This document shows positions 7,767 to 16,136 of a DNA stretch of 64,000 bases, piece after piece. Position 1 is the first letter of the stretch; the number at the start of each line of letters is the position of its first letter. Where the stretch lies: positions 2,504,520 through 2,568,519 of the forward strand of contig NZ_LDAS01000001.1 of assembly GCF_001020565.1 (NCBI RefSeq), given 5' to 3'. Origin of the DNA: Maribacter thermophilus. Lineage in GTDB: Bacteria > Bacteroidota > Bacteroidia > Flavobacteriales > Flavobacteriaceae. The notes below the pieces were generated by a model. It did no database searches. It saw only the letters and a program-made list of their open reading frames with translations, and was not told the origin of the DNA. The position numbers and the translations under genes were made by a program.

Positions 7767-8381
7767 CTAACCGGTAATCGAAGCCTTTGTACCCACGAAC
7801 CGAATTACGGAAGCTTCCCCCTGATGAAACTCACCTTCTTCCAAATGGATTTCGGTCTCTTCCAAAAAATCAAATCGCAGGCCTTTAAACTCGCTACGTA
7901 CTTCAGATATCGAAAAAAGCATTTCTTCGCTCTTTGGTCCGCCAGACGACCTACCGAGCTGCGCCTTTGAGAAGGCCTCGAAAATTACGGTGCCATTGGG
8001 CTTTAAAAAGGTAAGTAAATGCCGATGTGCCCTTTCCCTGATTTCTATCGGAAAATGGGCATAACACAAGACTAGGACATCAAATTTTGTTTCTGTATGA
8101 AACTCCAAAACATCGGCGACCTTAAAATTAATATCGAACCCTAGGCTTTGAGCATACTTCTCGGCTTTATTCTTTGCCGAAACACTATAATCAAAAGCTT
8201 CTACATGCCAGCCCTGTTGCAGGGCATAAACGGCATTTCTACCTTCCCCTTCTGCCGCAAACAATACCGCATCGCCTGGTAGCTTATCCAATTCCGACTT
8301 AAAAAAGGCATTGGGGAGCAACCCATAGGCATATGATTCCGATCCGTATCTTTTGTCCCAAAAGTTCTTCATGTGATTCAC
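7767..8381 (-). CDS. Class I SAM-dependent methyltransferase
   Basis: A 204-aa protein; a second ATG three codons in (MKNFWDKRY) is an equally good start. The opening FWDKRYGSESYAYG is typical of small TehB/thiopurine-like methyltransferases. Motif I is degenerate around LFAAEGEGRNAVYAL (41-55), followed by the acidic end of strand 2 (EAFDYS) and VLVLCYAHFP as motif IV. The substrate cannot be told; relatives act on small thiols, selenite/tellurite species or other metabolites. It stands alone, ends near a stem-loop and begins 94 bases from the dyad at 8476, which it may share with the divergent gene at 8547. Confidence 0.85.
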   Translation of the reverse strand: MNHMKNFWDKRYGSESYAYGLLPNAFFKSELDKLPGDAVLFAAEGEGRNAVYALQQGWHVEAFDYSVSAKNKAEKYAQSLGFDINFKVADVLEFHTETKFDVLVLCYAHFPIEIRERAHRHLLTFLKPNGTVIFEAFSKAQLGRSSGGPKSEEMLFSISEVRSEFKGLRFDFLEETEIHLEEGEFHQGEASVIRFVGTKASITG

Positions 8382-8475
8382 TATTTTTCCAAATCAAAGT
8401 ATAAAAAACTCAACAATATCATAAGTTATTTACAAAAACTTAATAAAGTTGAATTTTAATTTTTAAATATGACCG

Positions 8476-8491
8476 TTACAGAATTCTGTAA
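8476..8491. promoter_or_regulatory. 7-2-7 dyad TTACnGAnnTCnGTAA, copy 1
   Basis: TTACAGAATTCTGTAA is a perfect 16-bp palindrome in the divergent region between the methyltransferase (start 8381) and the small membrane protein (start 8547). It fits all 12 fixed positions of the motif shared with 14660 and 16074. Confidence 0.6.
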
Positions 8492-8546
8492 TTAAATCAC
8501 AATTGTCCATTTTAAATTGTCCCATAGAATTTAAACATTATACTCA

Positions 8547-8912
8547 ATGAGACAATTATTTACAAAAAGGAGAAATCCTTATAAATCTTTTCTAATCATT
8601 CTTTTATTACTTACTACAATTAATATAGTAGTCTACAAAATGAGTGAAGAAACCATTGAAATAACTATTCTAGACAAAGAAAGAGTCATTAAAGGTGACG
8701 GAGATAATATAAATAGTAAGTTTTTGGTTTATTCAGAAGAAGAAATTTTAGAAAACAGAAATAGTTTATTGTATCTCAAATTCAACAGTGCCGAATATCA
8801 AGACAAATTAAATATTGGTCAGACCTACACTGTCAAAGTTGTGGGATGGCAAACTCCTTTCCTATCATTTTATAGAAACATAGTGCTATTAAAGGATGAC
8901 TACCGGAACTAA
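8547..8912 (+). CDS. Small membrane-anchored protein with GW-FLSFYRNI signature
   Basis: A 121-aa protein with a basic N-terminus and one hydrophobic segment (15-30), then a soluble domain of about 85 residues rich in beta strands. The ending VVGWQTPFLSFYRNI recalls a widespread family of small anchored proteins (possibly DUF1523-related) found in bacteria and phages; no function is established and the match is from memory. The gene is AT-rich. It is preceded by a perfect 7-2-7 dyad 55 bases before the start. Its stop codon overlaps the end of the DUF808 gene on the other strand. Confidence 0.65.
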   Translation: MRQLFTKRRNPYKSFLIILLLLTTINIVVYKMSEETIEITILDKERVIKGDGDNINSKFLVYSEEEILENRNSLLYLKFNSAEYQDKLNIGQTYTVKVVGWQTPFLSFYRNIVLLKDDYRN

Positions 8913-9769
8913 AACAATTTTTTAATTCCCTTGTATACCAAAAGCACCAAGAAACCTACGATCAAACCTACCCCAAACTCCAATAATATACTTGGTACCT
9001 GGGGAAACAGATCATGTATAAAATGGATGTTATGGACAAAAATTCCGCCAGAGACCAATAACAAGGCTATGGTTCCAATAACCGACAGTGCCTTTATTAC
9101 CTTTGGCAGGGCGCTTACAAAGAACTTTCCGATTTTATCGGAGATGCTGTCGTCCTCGTCGTTAAGATTGATCAACCGAAGTCCAAATTCATCCATCCGT
9201 ACAATTAGTGCCACAATACCATATACCCCCACTGTTGCCAATAGAGCTATTATACTTACCACTATGATCTGATTAACCAATGGTTGCTCTAGCACAGTGC
9301 CCAAGGCTATAATCACAATTTCTATAGACAAAATAAAATCGGTAACGATGGCCGATTTCACTTTTACCTTTTCCATTTCTAAAATCTCGGCCTTGGTCAT
9401 CGGTTTTTCCGCAGAGATTGTATGCGCATGCTCGTGCGGCACAAAGAACTCATATATTTTTTCTGCCCCTTCAAAAGCAAGATAGAGCCCCCCAAGAACC
9501 AATATTACGGTCACCGCCCAAGGCAAAAAGGCACTTAGCAAAAAAGCGATGGGAAGAATTATCAATTTATTCAAAAGAGACCCTTTGGTGATCGCCCACA
9601 ATACGGGTAGCTCTCGTTGCGATACAAAACCGGATGCCTTTTCTGCGTTAACGGCCAAATCATCCCCCAGGATGCCCGCTGTTTTTTTGGTCGCTACTTT
9701 ACTCATGGTCGCAACATCGTCCAACAGTGTTGCTATATCGTCTAGAATTGCAAAAAATCCTGAAGCCAT
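8909..9769 (-). CDS. DUF808 family inner-membrane protein (YedI-like)
   Basis: A 286-aa protein. The start (MASGFFAILDDIATLLDDVA) and the KTAGILGDDLAVNAEKA segment are diagnostic of DUF808. Five or six hydrophobic segments follow, including PIAFLLSAFLPWAVTVILVLGGLY and the C-terminal VGLIVGFLVLLVY. A histidine-containing loop (VPHEHAHT) lies near residue 111. Function is not established for this family. It is transcribed alone; its last four bases overlap the end of the convergent gene. Confidence 0.9.
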   Translation of the reverse strand: MASGFFAILDDIATLLDDVATMSKVATKKTAGILGDDLAVNAEKASGFVSQRELPVLWAITKGSLLNKLIILPIAFLLSAFLPWAVTVILVLGGLYLAFEGAEKIYEFFVPHEHAHTISAEKPMTKAEILEMEKVKVKSAIVTDFILSIEIVIIALGTVLEQPLVNQIIVVSIIALLATVGVYGIVALIVRMDEFGLRLINLNDEDDSISDKIGKFFVSALPKVIKALSVIGTIALLLVSGGIFVHNIHFIHDLFPQVPSILLEFGVGLIVGFLVLLVYKGIKKLF

Positions 9770-10063
9770 CCGTATAATTTTTGATCAAAAATAATTTAAG
9801 ATATCCATATTTTCGAATTCCATGAACATAAATACCAAATCTCATTCCATTTATAGACACAAAATAGAAATATCGACCCTCAGATAATTGCACTTTTAAG
9901 AGATGGTTTCCCTTTATAAAGAAGAATCCGCATCAAAAATATTGTGTAAAAATAGAGGAGACCAAAACACACCGATCTATTAGTATTGATCTCTACCCTA
10001 CTTGGCAAAATTGCCCTATTTTATGTATCTTGATTCACTTAAATAACCAACCTTTTACCATTT

Positions 10064-11749
10064 ATGAAAAACATCATCTGTGTTTTAGCAATAACCGCTT
10101 GTCTTCTAGTTAGCTGCAACCCTAAAAAAGAAAAAGAAGCAGTCGCCTCAAAAAGACCCAATATTGTCTTTATTATGTCGGACGACCATGCGTACCAAGC
10201 TATTTCGGCATATGATACCAGTTTGATAGAAACTCCCAATATTGACCGAATCGCAAAAATGGGGATGCTCTTCACCAATGCCAGTGTTACCAACTCGATC
10301 TGCGCACCATCCAGAGCGGTGATCCTCACTGGAAAACACTCCCATATCAACGGAAAAATAGACAACCATTTCCCCTTTGATACGACCAATGTTACCTTCC
10401 CCCAAATACTTAAAAAAGCAGGCTACCAAACGGCCATGTTCGGAAAACTGCATTTTGGAAACAACCCCAAAGGATTTGACCAGTTCAAGATCTTACCCGG
10501 ACAGGGCGCTTATTACAATCCGGACTTTATTACCAAGAACGAAGGCAAAATAAACGTTAAGGGATACGTAACCGATATCATTACCGATATGACCTTGGAT
10601 TGGTTAGAGAAAGAACGAAACCCCGAAGATCCCTTTCTGTTAATGTACCTGCACAAAGCGCCGCACCGATCTTGGTTGATGGCAGAACGCCATATGGAAG
10701 AGTTTACCAACAGAACCTTTCGCGAACCCGCCACACTTTTTGACGATTATGCCACCAGACCGGCTGCGGAAGAAGCCGAAATGAGCATTTTAAAACACCT
10801 CAGCTGGACAGGCGATAACAAGATCTACCCCGAAACGATAGATGCCATGAACGAACCGGAAATAGGTATCGATAAATTACGTTTTGAATATTCAGTAGGG
10901 AGGATGGATTCCGTGCAGTTTGCCAATTTTAAATCGTCTTACGATAAAGTCAATGCGGATTTTAAAAACAACTACCCTTCTTTAAGTGAAGAGGACAAGA
11001 TGCGGTGGCGTTATCAACGTTACATGCAAGATTATTTGGGCACCATTAAATCTGTAGATGAAAATGTGGGTAGGGTACTAGATTATTTAGAGGAAAACGA
11101 TTTAATGGAAAACACTATTATCGTATATACCTCTGACCAAGGTTTTTATTTAGGCGAGCATGGGTGGTTCGACAAACGCTTTGTATACGACGAATCTTTT
11201 AAGACTCCTCTATTGGTGGCATGGCCCCAAAAAGTCGCTCCCGGATCAACCTCCGATGAGATGGTGCAAAATTTAGATTTTGCCCAAACATTTTTGGAAG
11301 CGGCCGGTGTAGAGCAACCCGCCGATATGCAAGGAGAAAGCCTGCTTCCCATTTTAACGGGAAAAATGGAAGATTGGAACCGTGAGGCGGTGTACTACCA
11401 CTACTACGAATATCCTGCAGAGCATATGGTCAACAGGCACTACGCGATCCTAAGCAAAGAATACAAACTGATCCATTACTATTTTGACCAAGATTATTGG
11501 GAGTTGATCGACCGCAAAAAAGACCCCAAAGAACTTAAGAACGTGTATGACGATCCCGCATATGCCGACGTTCGGGAAAAATTGCACAAAGAGTTGGAGG
11601 CCATGAGAAAAAAATATGGGGATAGCGATGCGCTCGACCAAAAATACATTAACACGTTTATGGACGATGTAGAGAAAAATGGCATTTTTGGCGTCAACAA
11701 GAAAAAGCTCGAATCCATTATAGAAAAAAGGAAAGCGAATAAAGAATAG
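10064..11749 (+). CDS. Lipoprotein sulfatase (type I, formylglycine-dependent)
   Basis: A 561-aa protein. Residues 1-18 form a lipoprotein signal with lipobox LVSC (Cys18). The arylsulfatase fold is shown by metal-binding Asp40-Asp41 (FIMSDDHAY), the formylglycine site C80-A-P-S-R, GKLHFG near 126, HKAPH near 200 and TSDQGFYLGEHGW near 356. Cys80 must be converted to formylglycine by a maturation enzyme not encoded here. The family removes sulfate esters; the long form with GEHGWFDKR resembles bacterial sulfatases acting on sulfated algal or animal glycans, but the substrate cannot be named. It is followed on the same strand by a Gfo/Idh oxidoreductase 33 bases downstream. Confidence 0.92.
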   Translation: MKNIICVLAITACLLVSCNPKKEKEAVASKRPNIVFIMSDDHAYQAISAYDTSLIETPNIDRIAKMGMLFTNASVTNSICAPSRAVILTGKHSHINGKIDNHFPFDTTNVTFPQILKKAGYQTAMFGKLHFGNNPKGFDQFKILPGQGAYYNPDFITKNEGKINVKGYVTDIITDMTLDWLEKERNPEDPFLLMYLHKAPHRSWLMAERHMEEFTNRTFREPATLFDDYATRPAAEEAEMSILKHLSWTGDNKIYPETIDAMNEPEIGIDKLRFEYSVGRMDSVQFANFKSSYDKVNADFKNNYPSLSEEDKMRWRYQRYMQDYLGTIKSVDENVGRVLDYLEENDLMENTIIVYTSDQGFYLGEHGWFDKRFVYDESFKTPLLVAWPQKVAPGSTSDEMVQNLDFAQTFLEAAGVEQPADMQGESLLPILTGKMEDWNREAVYYHYYEYPAEHMVNRHYAILSKEYKLIHYYFDQDYWELIDRKKDPKELKNVYDDPAYADVREKLHKELEAMRKKYGDSDALDQKYINTFMDDVEKNGIFGVNKKKLESIIEKRKANKE

Positions 11750-11782
11750 CTAATTCCAATATTCCCTATTTCAACAAAGGTT

Positions 11783-12763
11783 ATGGACAAAATCAACTGG
11801 GGTATTATTGGTTGTGGTGATGTGGCCGAAATAAAAAGTGGCCCGGCTTTTCAGCGTATAGAGCATTCCTCCCTACAATCGGTCATGAGACGGAACGGCG
11901 AAAAAGCAAGGGATTTTGCCCAACGCCACAACGTACCCCATTGGACGGACAATGCCGATGATATATTGCTAAACGAGGACATCAATGCTGTTTATATCGC
12001 TACCCCGCCATCTACCCACTTAGACTATGCATTACGGGCCTTGAACCAAGGGAAACATGTGTATTTAGAAAAACCCATGGCCTTGGATGCCATGCAGGCC
12101 AAAAAAATCCGTAATGCCGTGGCGGCAAACAAGGGAAAGCTCACAGTAGCCCATTACCGAAGAAAATTACCGGCCTTTCTAAAAGTAAAGACCCTTTTAG
12201 AACAAAAGAAAATAGGTACCGTCACCCATGTGGACATACAGCTGTTACAATCAAGAAAAACGGACATTGTCGCAGCATCTGAAGCTAATTGGCGCTTGAA
12301 CCCGGAAATTTCCGGAGGCGGCTATTTTTATGACTTGGCCCCGCATCAAATAGACCTGATGTACCACTATTTTGGTCCTGTACAAGAAAGTGTTGGGTTT
12401 TCGCAACCCTCCGGACACCATACAAAGGTAGAGGATATCGTAAACGGTATTGTGCAATTTAAGAATGGGGTACAGTTTAGGGGACTCTGGAATTTTAACT
12501 CACCACCCTTTAACAATACAGAACAATGTACCATTTACGGTACCAAGGGCTCTATTGCTTTTTCCTTTTTTGGGGACCAGGTACATCTTACTAGCCAAAA
12601 AGGCAACGAAACATTCTCGTTCAAAAATCCGAAACATATACAAGAACCCATGATACGGGCCACCGTAGATTACTTTGTGGGAAAGGCCGAAAACCCCTGT
12701 TCGGCCGAAGAAGGGTTATTGGTAATGAAAGTCATGGAAAGCTTAATGGGCCGAACCTCTTAA
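11783..12763 (+). CDS. Gfo/Idh/MocA family oxidoreductase
   Basis: A 326-aa cytoplasmic protein. The Rossmann loop is GIIGCGDVAE (residues 7-16), ATPPSTH binds the cofactor, and EKPMALD near residue 97 carries the conserved catalytic-region lysine. The C-terminal part has GGGYFYDLAPHQIDLMYHYFG, the usual GGxxxDxGxHxxD region. Members use NAD(P) to oxidise or reduce sugars, inositols or related polyols. Position right after the sulfatase suggests it acts on a sugar released from a sulfated glycan, which is inference. Full length for the family. Confidence 0.9.
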   Translation: MDKINWGIIGCGDVAEIKSGPAFQRIEHSSLQSVMRRNGEKARDFAQRHNVPHWTDNADDILLNEDINAVYIATPPSTHLDYALRALNQGKHVYLEKPMALDAMQAKKIRNAVAANKGKLTVAHYRRKLPAFLKVKTLLEQKKIGTVTHVDIQLLQSRKTDIVAASEANWRLNPEISGGGYFYDLAPHQIDLMYHYFGPVQESVGFSQPSGHHTKVEDIVNGIVQFKNGVQFRGLWNFNSPPFNNTEQCTIYGTKGSIAFSFFGDQVHLTSQKGNETFSFKNPKHIQEPMIRATVDYFVGKAENPCSAEEGLLVMKVMESLMGRTS

Positions 12764-12785
12764 TATACCCATAGCCTATTTGACC

Positions 12786-12801
12786 TTACGGTTTTACGTA
12801 A
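12786..12801. promoter_or_regulatory. Weak TTAC-N8-GTAA dyad
   Basis: TTACGGTTTTACGTAA matches 10 of the 12 fixed positions of the 7-2-7 motif. It lies 51 bases before the start of the secreted phosphatase-fold gene, similar to the spacing seen at 16074. It could be chance. Confidence 0.25.
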
Positions 12802-12851
12802 GACCGTACGCACAACTTTATATAGATTTGCATTTTACCAAAAACAACCAC

Positions 12852-13664
12852 ATGCTTAAAAAAGTAGTTTTATTAATACTTCTGCTATTCTCCTTTAGCT
12901 CTTATTCACAGCAAAAAGACATTCGTCTTATATCATGGAACATTCAAGATTTTGGAAAGACAAAAAATAACGCAGAGTTAGAGCAAATTGCCGAACTGGT
13001 AAGGGATGCCGATATTGTGGCCATACAAGAAGTGGTAGCCGGTTATGGGGGCGCACAGGCCGTTGCCAAGTTATCGGATCTATTGAACAGAAAGGGAGCC
13101 AAATGGGATTATGTGATCAGCGACCCCACCGAAAGTCCTAAATATGCTACCGAACGTTATGCGTTTATCTGGAAAACCAAACATATAAAAATAAAGAACA
13201 GGGGGCGATTGCTATCGGAACTAAAAACGGTAATAGACAGGGAACCTTTTTTACTGGACTTTTTTGTTGAAAACAAAAGATTTACCATAGTCAATTTTCA
13301 CTCAAGACCACATAGCAAAGAACCTAGGCCAGAAATTACAGCCCTAACCGATTATCTGATAACCAATAGTACAACCCCGATGATACTGGCCGGTGATTTT
13401 AATGTAAACGAGGCCGACCCCATATTCGACACTTTTAAGAAAAATGGATACACTGCTGCCATTGCCGATCAAAAAACGACTTTAAAAAAATCTTGCGACG
13501 GACAAGATTATCGCAACCATGCCATTGATAATATTTTTTACCCTAAAGAGATCTTAAAAAAAGAAAGCAATGTCATCGATTTTATTAGAGACTGTGGCAA
13601 CCTGCAAATGGCGAGAGACCTATCGGATCATTTACCGGTATATCTAAATTTTGGGTGGAAGTAA
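12852..13664 (+). CDS. Secreted endonuclease/exonuclease/phosphatase-fold protein
   Basis: A 270-aa protein from the ATG at 12852, chosen because it opens a clean signal peptide (LKKVVLLILLLFSFSSYSQ); the frame extends further upstream but only through a non-signal-like stretch. The DNase I-like fold is shown by SWNIQDFG (Asn/Asp metal site), AIQEVV (catalytic Glu), NFHSRPH, AGDFNVNEADP and the terminal SDHLPVY (catalytic Asp-His). Family members cleave nucleic acids or phosphoesters; an exported one would act on extracellular DNA or phospho-compounds. Orientation allows readthrough from the sulfatase genes, but an 88-base gap with a weak dyad suggests its own control. Confidence 0.87.
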   Translation: MLKKVVLLILLLFSFSSYSQQKDIRLISWNIQDFGKTKNNAELEQIAELVRDADIVAIQEVVAGYGGAQAVAKLSDLLNRKGAKWDYVISDPTESPKYATERYAFIWKTKHIKIKNRGRLLSELKTVIDREPFLLDFFVENKRFTIVNFHSRPHSKEPRPEITALTDYLITNSTTPMILAGDFNVNEADPIFDTFKKNGYTAAIADQKTTLKKSCDGQDYRNHAIDNIFYPKEILKKESNVIDFIRDCGNLQMARDLSDHLPVYLNFGWK

Positions 13665-13757
13665 ATAAAGGTGCAATAAAAACCTAAGATTATTTACAAT
13701 GAACCGTTTATAACCGATATAGATTTAAACTGCATCCCTATTTACTTCATACACCGT

Positions 13758-14480
13758 CTAATCTTCAAAGAAGAACTCGTGTATATCAATTAAGCTACCA
13801 CGTTTTATCTGGACCAAATCATTGGTTTCTTTTAAGAAAATCCCCAAAGACCTTTCGTTATATATAAATTTCATTTCGTCAGAGTAGTCCTTTACTACAT
13901 ACATATCTCCGGAAAGCTTGTAAAATGGTATTGTCATTTTACTTTTAACCTTCACTCCTTTGTTTACTATTTTTCCTTTTTCAAGAGTGGCCTGCACAGT
14001 AGATCTATCTTCTTTTCCCGAAGCGGCACCAACATAAGCAACCATCATTTTGGTCCATTCTTGTTGATCTACCAAAAACCATTTTATTTTAGAAAAATCA
14101 ATACCATATTCATTGATCCACCCATAACTGGTAAAACCGAGTAACACCTGTTTTTTACCATCCAAGATCGGATTGTCCATAGGCACAAACTCTTGTATCT
14201 TAAACGTTATTACAGAAGTGGACGACATATCCTTTAGCTTTTTACCATCAAAATCTAAGGTTTTTAATGAAAAACTGGTCATCTCAGGGTTATTTGCCAA
14301 TAACCATTCTGTGGCTGTTAATTCTGCTCGTTCTTTCATTTGCTCCACCGCTGCAATACCCGCTCCAACACCTACCAAAGCACCCACGGCCCCGGCAACT
14401 GCGGCTCCATTATCTTGAGCATTATTTTTCTTAGGAAAGAATAAGATTAATACAAGTACAAAAAGTTTTAATTGTTTCAT
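13758..14480 (-). CDS. Secreted protein of unknown function with glycine-zipper-like segment
   Basis: A 240-aa protein with a signal peptide (LKLFVLVLILFFPKKNNAQ). Residues 24-43 are an alanine/glycine-rich hydrophobic stretch (GAAVAGAVGALVGVGAGIAA) of the glycine-zipper kind, which could insert in a membrane or oligomerise. The rest is soluble with no recognised domain. It is convergent with the phosphatase-fold gene. A 7-2-7 dyad (14660-14675) lies 180 bases upstream of its start, which would make it a member of the proposed regulon. Not recognised further. Confidence 0.7.
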   Translation of the reverse strand: MKQLKLFVLVLILFFPKKNNAQDNGAAVAGAVGALVGVGAGIAAVEQMKERAELTATEWLLANNPEMTSFSLKTLDFDGKKLKDMSSTSVITFKIQEFVPMDNPILDGKKQVLLGFTSYGWINEYGIDFSKIKWFLVDQQEWTKMMVAYVGAASGKEDRSTVQATLEKGKIVNKGVKVKSKMTIPFYKLSGDMYVVKDYSDEMKFIYNERSLGIFLKETNDLVQIKRGSLIDIHEFFFED

Positions 14481-14791
14481 TTATTATAAGATTAGGATTA
14501 TCTGAATCGCGAAGTCATAAAAAATGGGCCAAGCTTATCAAATTAGCCTTCCCCCGAACACCTCTTCAATAAGTTGGCCCTAAGAACTAATACAATTAAT
14601 GGTTATATAGTGCTTTACTGTAATTTGTTCCAAAATTAAAATGAACAAAAAACAATTCCTTACAGATATCCGTAATGTCAAAATAAAAAAATTGATAATA
14701 CTTAAAAAACTCTATTTGAATAAATTAAACGATTCAAAATCATTCCGAATTCAAACGACAATTACTCCTGTAAAAAACCATTTATTATCTA
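14481..14791. other. Intergenic region with 7-2-7 dyad, no gene
   Basis: AT-rich region between the secreted-protein gene start and the nuclease gene end. The only notable element is the dyad at 14660-14675. An open frame beginning at 14641 runs into the nuclease gene antisense and has no family character, so it is not called. Confidence 0.5.
14660..14675. promoter_or_regulatory. 7-2-7 dyad TTACnGAnnTCnGTAA, copy 2
   Basis: TTACAGATATCCGTAA, 15 of 16 identical to the copy at 16074. It lies upstream of the 13758-14480 gene, with no other gene start nearby. Confidence 0.6.
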
Positions 14792-15847
14792 CTATTTTTC
14801 ATAGTAATCCACAGTTTTCAATAACTCCTTCTCAAATTGATACAAATCTTCCAGAACTTTTAGGGGTCTCCTGTCCTCTGTTTTATCTTCTTTTATCAAT
14901 CCTAAATATTTAGTCCCTCCATTAAAGTGAAGTCTGCACAAAGGCTTTCTGTTGTTATCGTCCAATAAAATTCCGAAATAGGATTGAGTATCTCTATGTG
15001 CGATTCTTTCTACCGGCAACTTCCGCCTTAAAATGGCAACTACAATCCGAAAACCCTCCATCTCTTCTTCCGTTGTTTGTATTTTGCTTATTTCCTCCGG
15101 TTCTTGGAGTTCTTCCTGCTGATTTTCGGACTCTTTGTTCAATGCCGCATTTAAACGGTCATTTACCTTTTCGCTAATTGTTTGGTTAAAAGCCTTGCCA
15201 ACAAGATCTGTAAATTCCGCCATTACTTTTTCTGTAAGACGCCCCGTATAAACCTCATTGGCAAATAGTTTTACAAAATTATGAGAGGGTGATTGCAATT
15301 CTTCAGCTATCAATTTTTTGATCTCTTTGGTATACTTTAATGAACTAGCCGTGTTCACTATTTTATTTACATCAAAATTTGATTTATGAAACTTAGCTAT
15401 TTCATGTACTGTACTTTCTTTTAATTGTGTTATATCAAATTCCAGAAAAGGTTTTTCATCCATTTTATTGGTCGCTTCCAAATCTGTATAAAAACGATAT
15501 TCTATTCCATTGGTCAATAAAGCAAATCGGGTTTTGGTCGTGTGAAAATAACGGAACAATTGTGAGTTATGCGCATTTAGTTTCTCTTTCCAGTTTTTAC
15601 ATTCGATAATAATAATCGGCTGCTCGTTTTGAAAAATTGCATAATCTACCTTTTCCCCTTTTTTTAAACCAAGATCCGCCGTAAACTCTGGCACCACTTC
15701 TGTAGGGTCAAATGTATCATACCCCAATATATTTATAAAGGGTAGTACAAAAGCATGTTTAGTTGATTCTTCCGTATCTATTTTCTCTTTTAGCTTTTCA
15801 ATTTTTTCCGCAAGAACTTTTAATTGACTCTGGAGTTGCATACACAT
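14792..15847 (-). CDS. Standalone HsdR_N-type (type I restriction R N-terminal) nuclease domain protein
   Basis: A 351-aa protein (start 15847, or 15841 two codons in). Residues 25-130 match the type I restriction R-subunit N-terminal nuclease domain: Asp69 in KVDYAIF, then Glu82-x-Lys84 in IIIIECKNWK give a PD-(D/E)xK active site, and FALLTNGIEYRFYTD follows as in HsdR. A helical middle part and a C-terminal domain (about 255-350, ILRRKLPVERIAHRDTQSYFGILLDDN) follow; no helicase motor is present. Proteins of this layout are common and usually solitary, with no demonstrated role. A 49-aa Cys/His peptide gene ends 19 bases upstream, so they probably form an operon. No methylase or specificity gene is near, so it is not a complete restriction system. 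Confidence 0.82.
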   Translation of the reverse strand: MCMQLQSQLKVLAEKIEKLKEKIDTEESTKHAFVLPFINILGYDTFDPTEVVPEFTADLGLKKGEKVDYAIFQNEQPIIIIECKNWKEKLNAHNSQLFRYFHTTKTRFALLTNGIEYRFYTDLEATNKMDEKPFLEFDITQLKESTVHEIAKFHKSNFDVNKIVNTASSLKYTKEIKKLIAEELQSPSHNFVKLFANEVYTGRLTEKVMAEFTDLVGKAFNQTISEKVNDRLNAALNKESENQQEELQEPEEISKIQTTEEEMEGFRIVVAILRRKLPVERIAHRDTQSYFGILLDDNNRKPLCRLHFNGGTKYLGLIKEDKTEDRRPLKVLEDLYQFEKELLKTVDYYEK

Positions 15848-15866
15848 CTATTTTTATTGTTAACTA

Positions 15867-16016
15867 TCAATTCCTACACCCATTCTTTTTACAGGTAACC
15901 CGGCTATTCGTGTTGGTCCAGTGGTCGGCATTTTTTGTGGTGTCGAAACCGCATCCCGTGTTGCCACCCTTAATGCCCAAATGAACTTCTTTTGTCGGTA
16001 AATGCTCAACTGCCAT
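15867..16016 (-). CDS. 49-aa Cys/His peptide, zinc-ribbon-like
   Basis: A short frame with ATG at 16016 and TGA at 15867. The peptide opens MAVEHLPTKEVHLG and contains His12, then C22-G-F-D, W33 and the ending VTC42KKNGC47RN. The CG...VTCKxxxC arrangement with an upstream histidine resembles very small zinc-ribbon proteins found in phages and bacteria; metal binding is inferred. It lies 19 bases before the HsdR_N-type nuclease gene on the same strand, and the dyad at 16074-16089 is 57 bases before its start, so it is probably the first gene of a regulated two-gene operon. Well-formed cysteines, in-operon position and a plausible ATG support it being real despite its size. Confidence 0.6.
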   Translation of the reverse strand: MAVEHLPTKEVHLGIKGGNTGCGFDTTKNADHWTNTNSRVTCKKNGCRN

Positions 16017-16066
16017 ATTGTTAATTTTAATGTTGACTATTACACAAACCTAAAGGCATTAACCGA

Positions 16067-16096
16067 CAATCCCTTACAGATTTCCGTAAGGGATTG
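16067..16096. promoter_or_regulatory. 7-2-7 dyad copy 3 inside an 11-bp hairpin
   Basis: TTACAGATTTCCGTAA at 16074-16089 is nested in a longer inverted repeat: CAATCCCTTAC (16067-16077) and GTAAGGGATTG (16086-16096), 11 perfect base pairs with an 8-base loop. It lies between the response regulator stop (16137) and the 49-aa peptide start (16016). There is no strong T-run, so an operator is more likely than a terminator, though both are possible. Confidence 0.6.
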
Positions 16097-16136
16097 AAAT
16101 TTATATATCGTAAAATAAATCTGATGGGGTACCGAC

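Noticed and set aside
12780-12851. N-terminal extension of the phosphatase-fold gene
   Set aside because: It would put a non-signal stretch ahead of a clean signal peptide and run through the dyad at 12786.
14641-14913. 90-aa plus-strand frame
   Set aside because: It overlaps the end of the nuclease gene antisense, is low-complexity Lys/Leu/Ile and has no family character.
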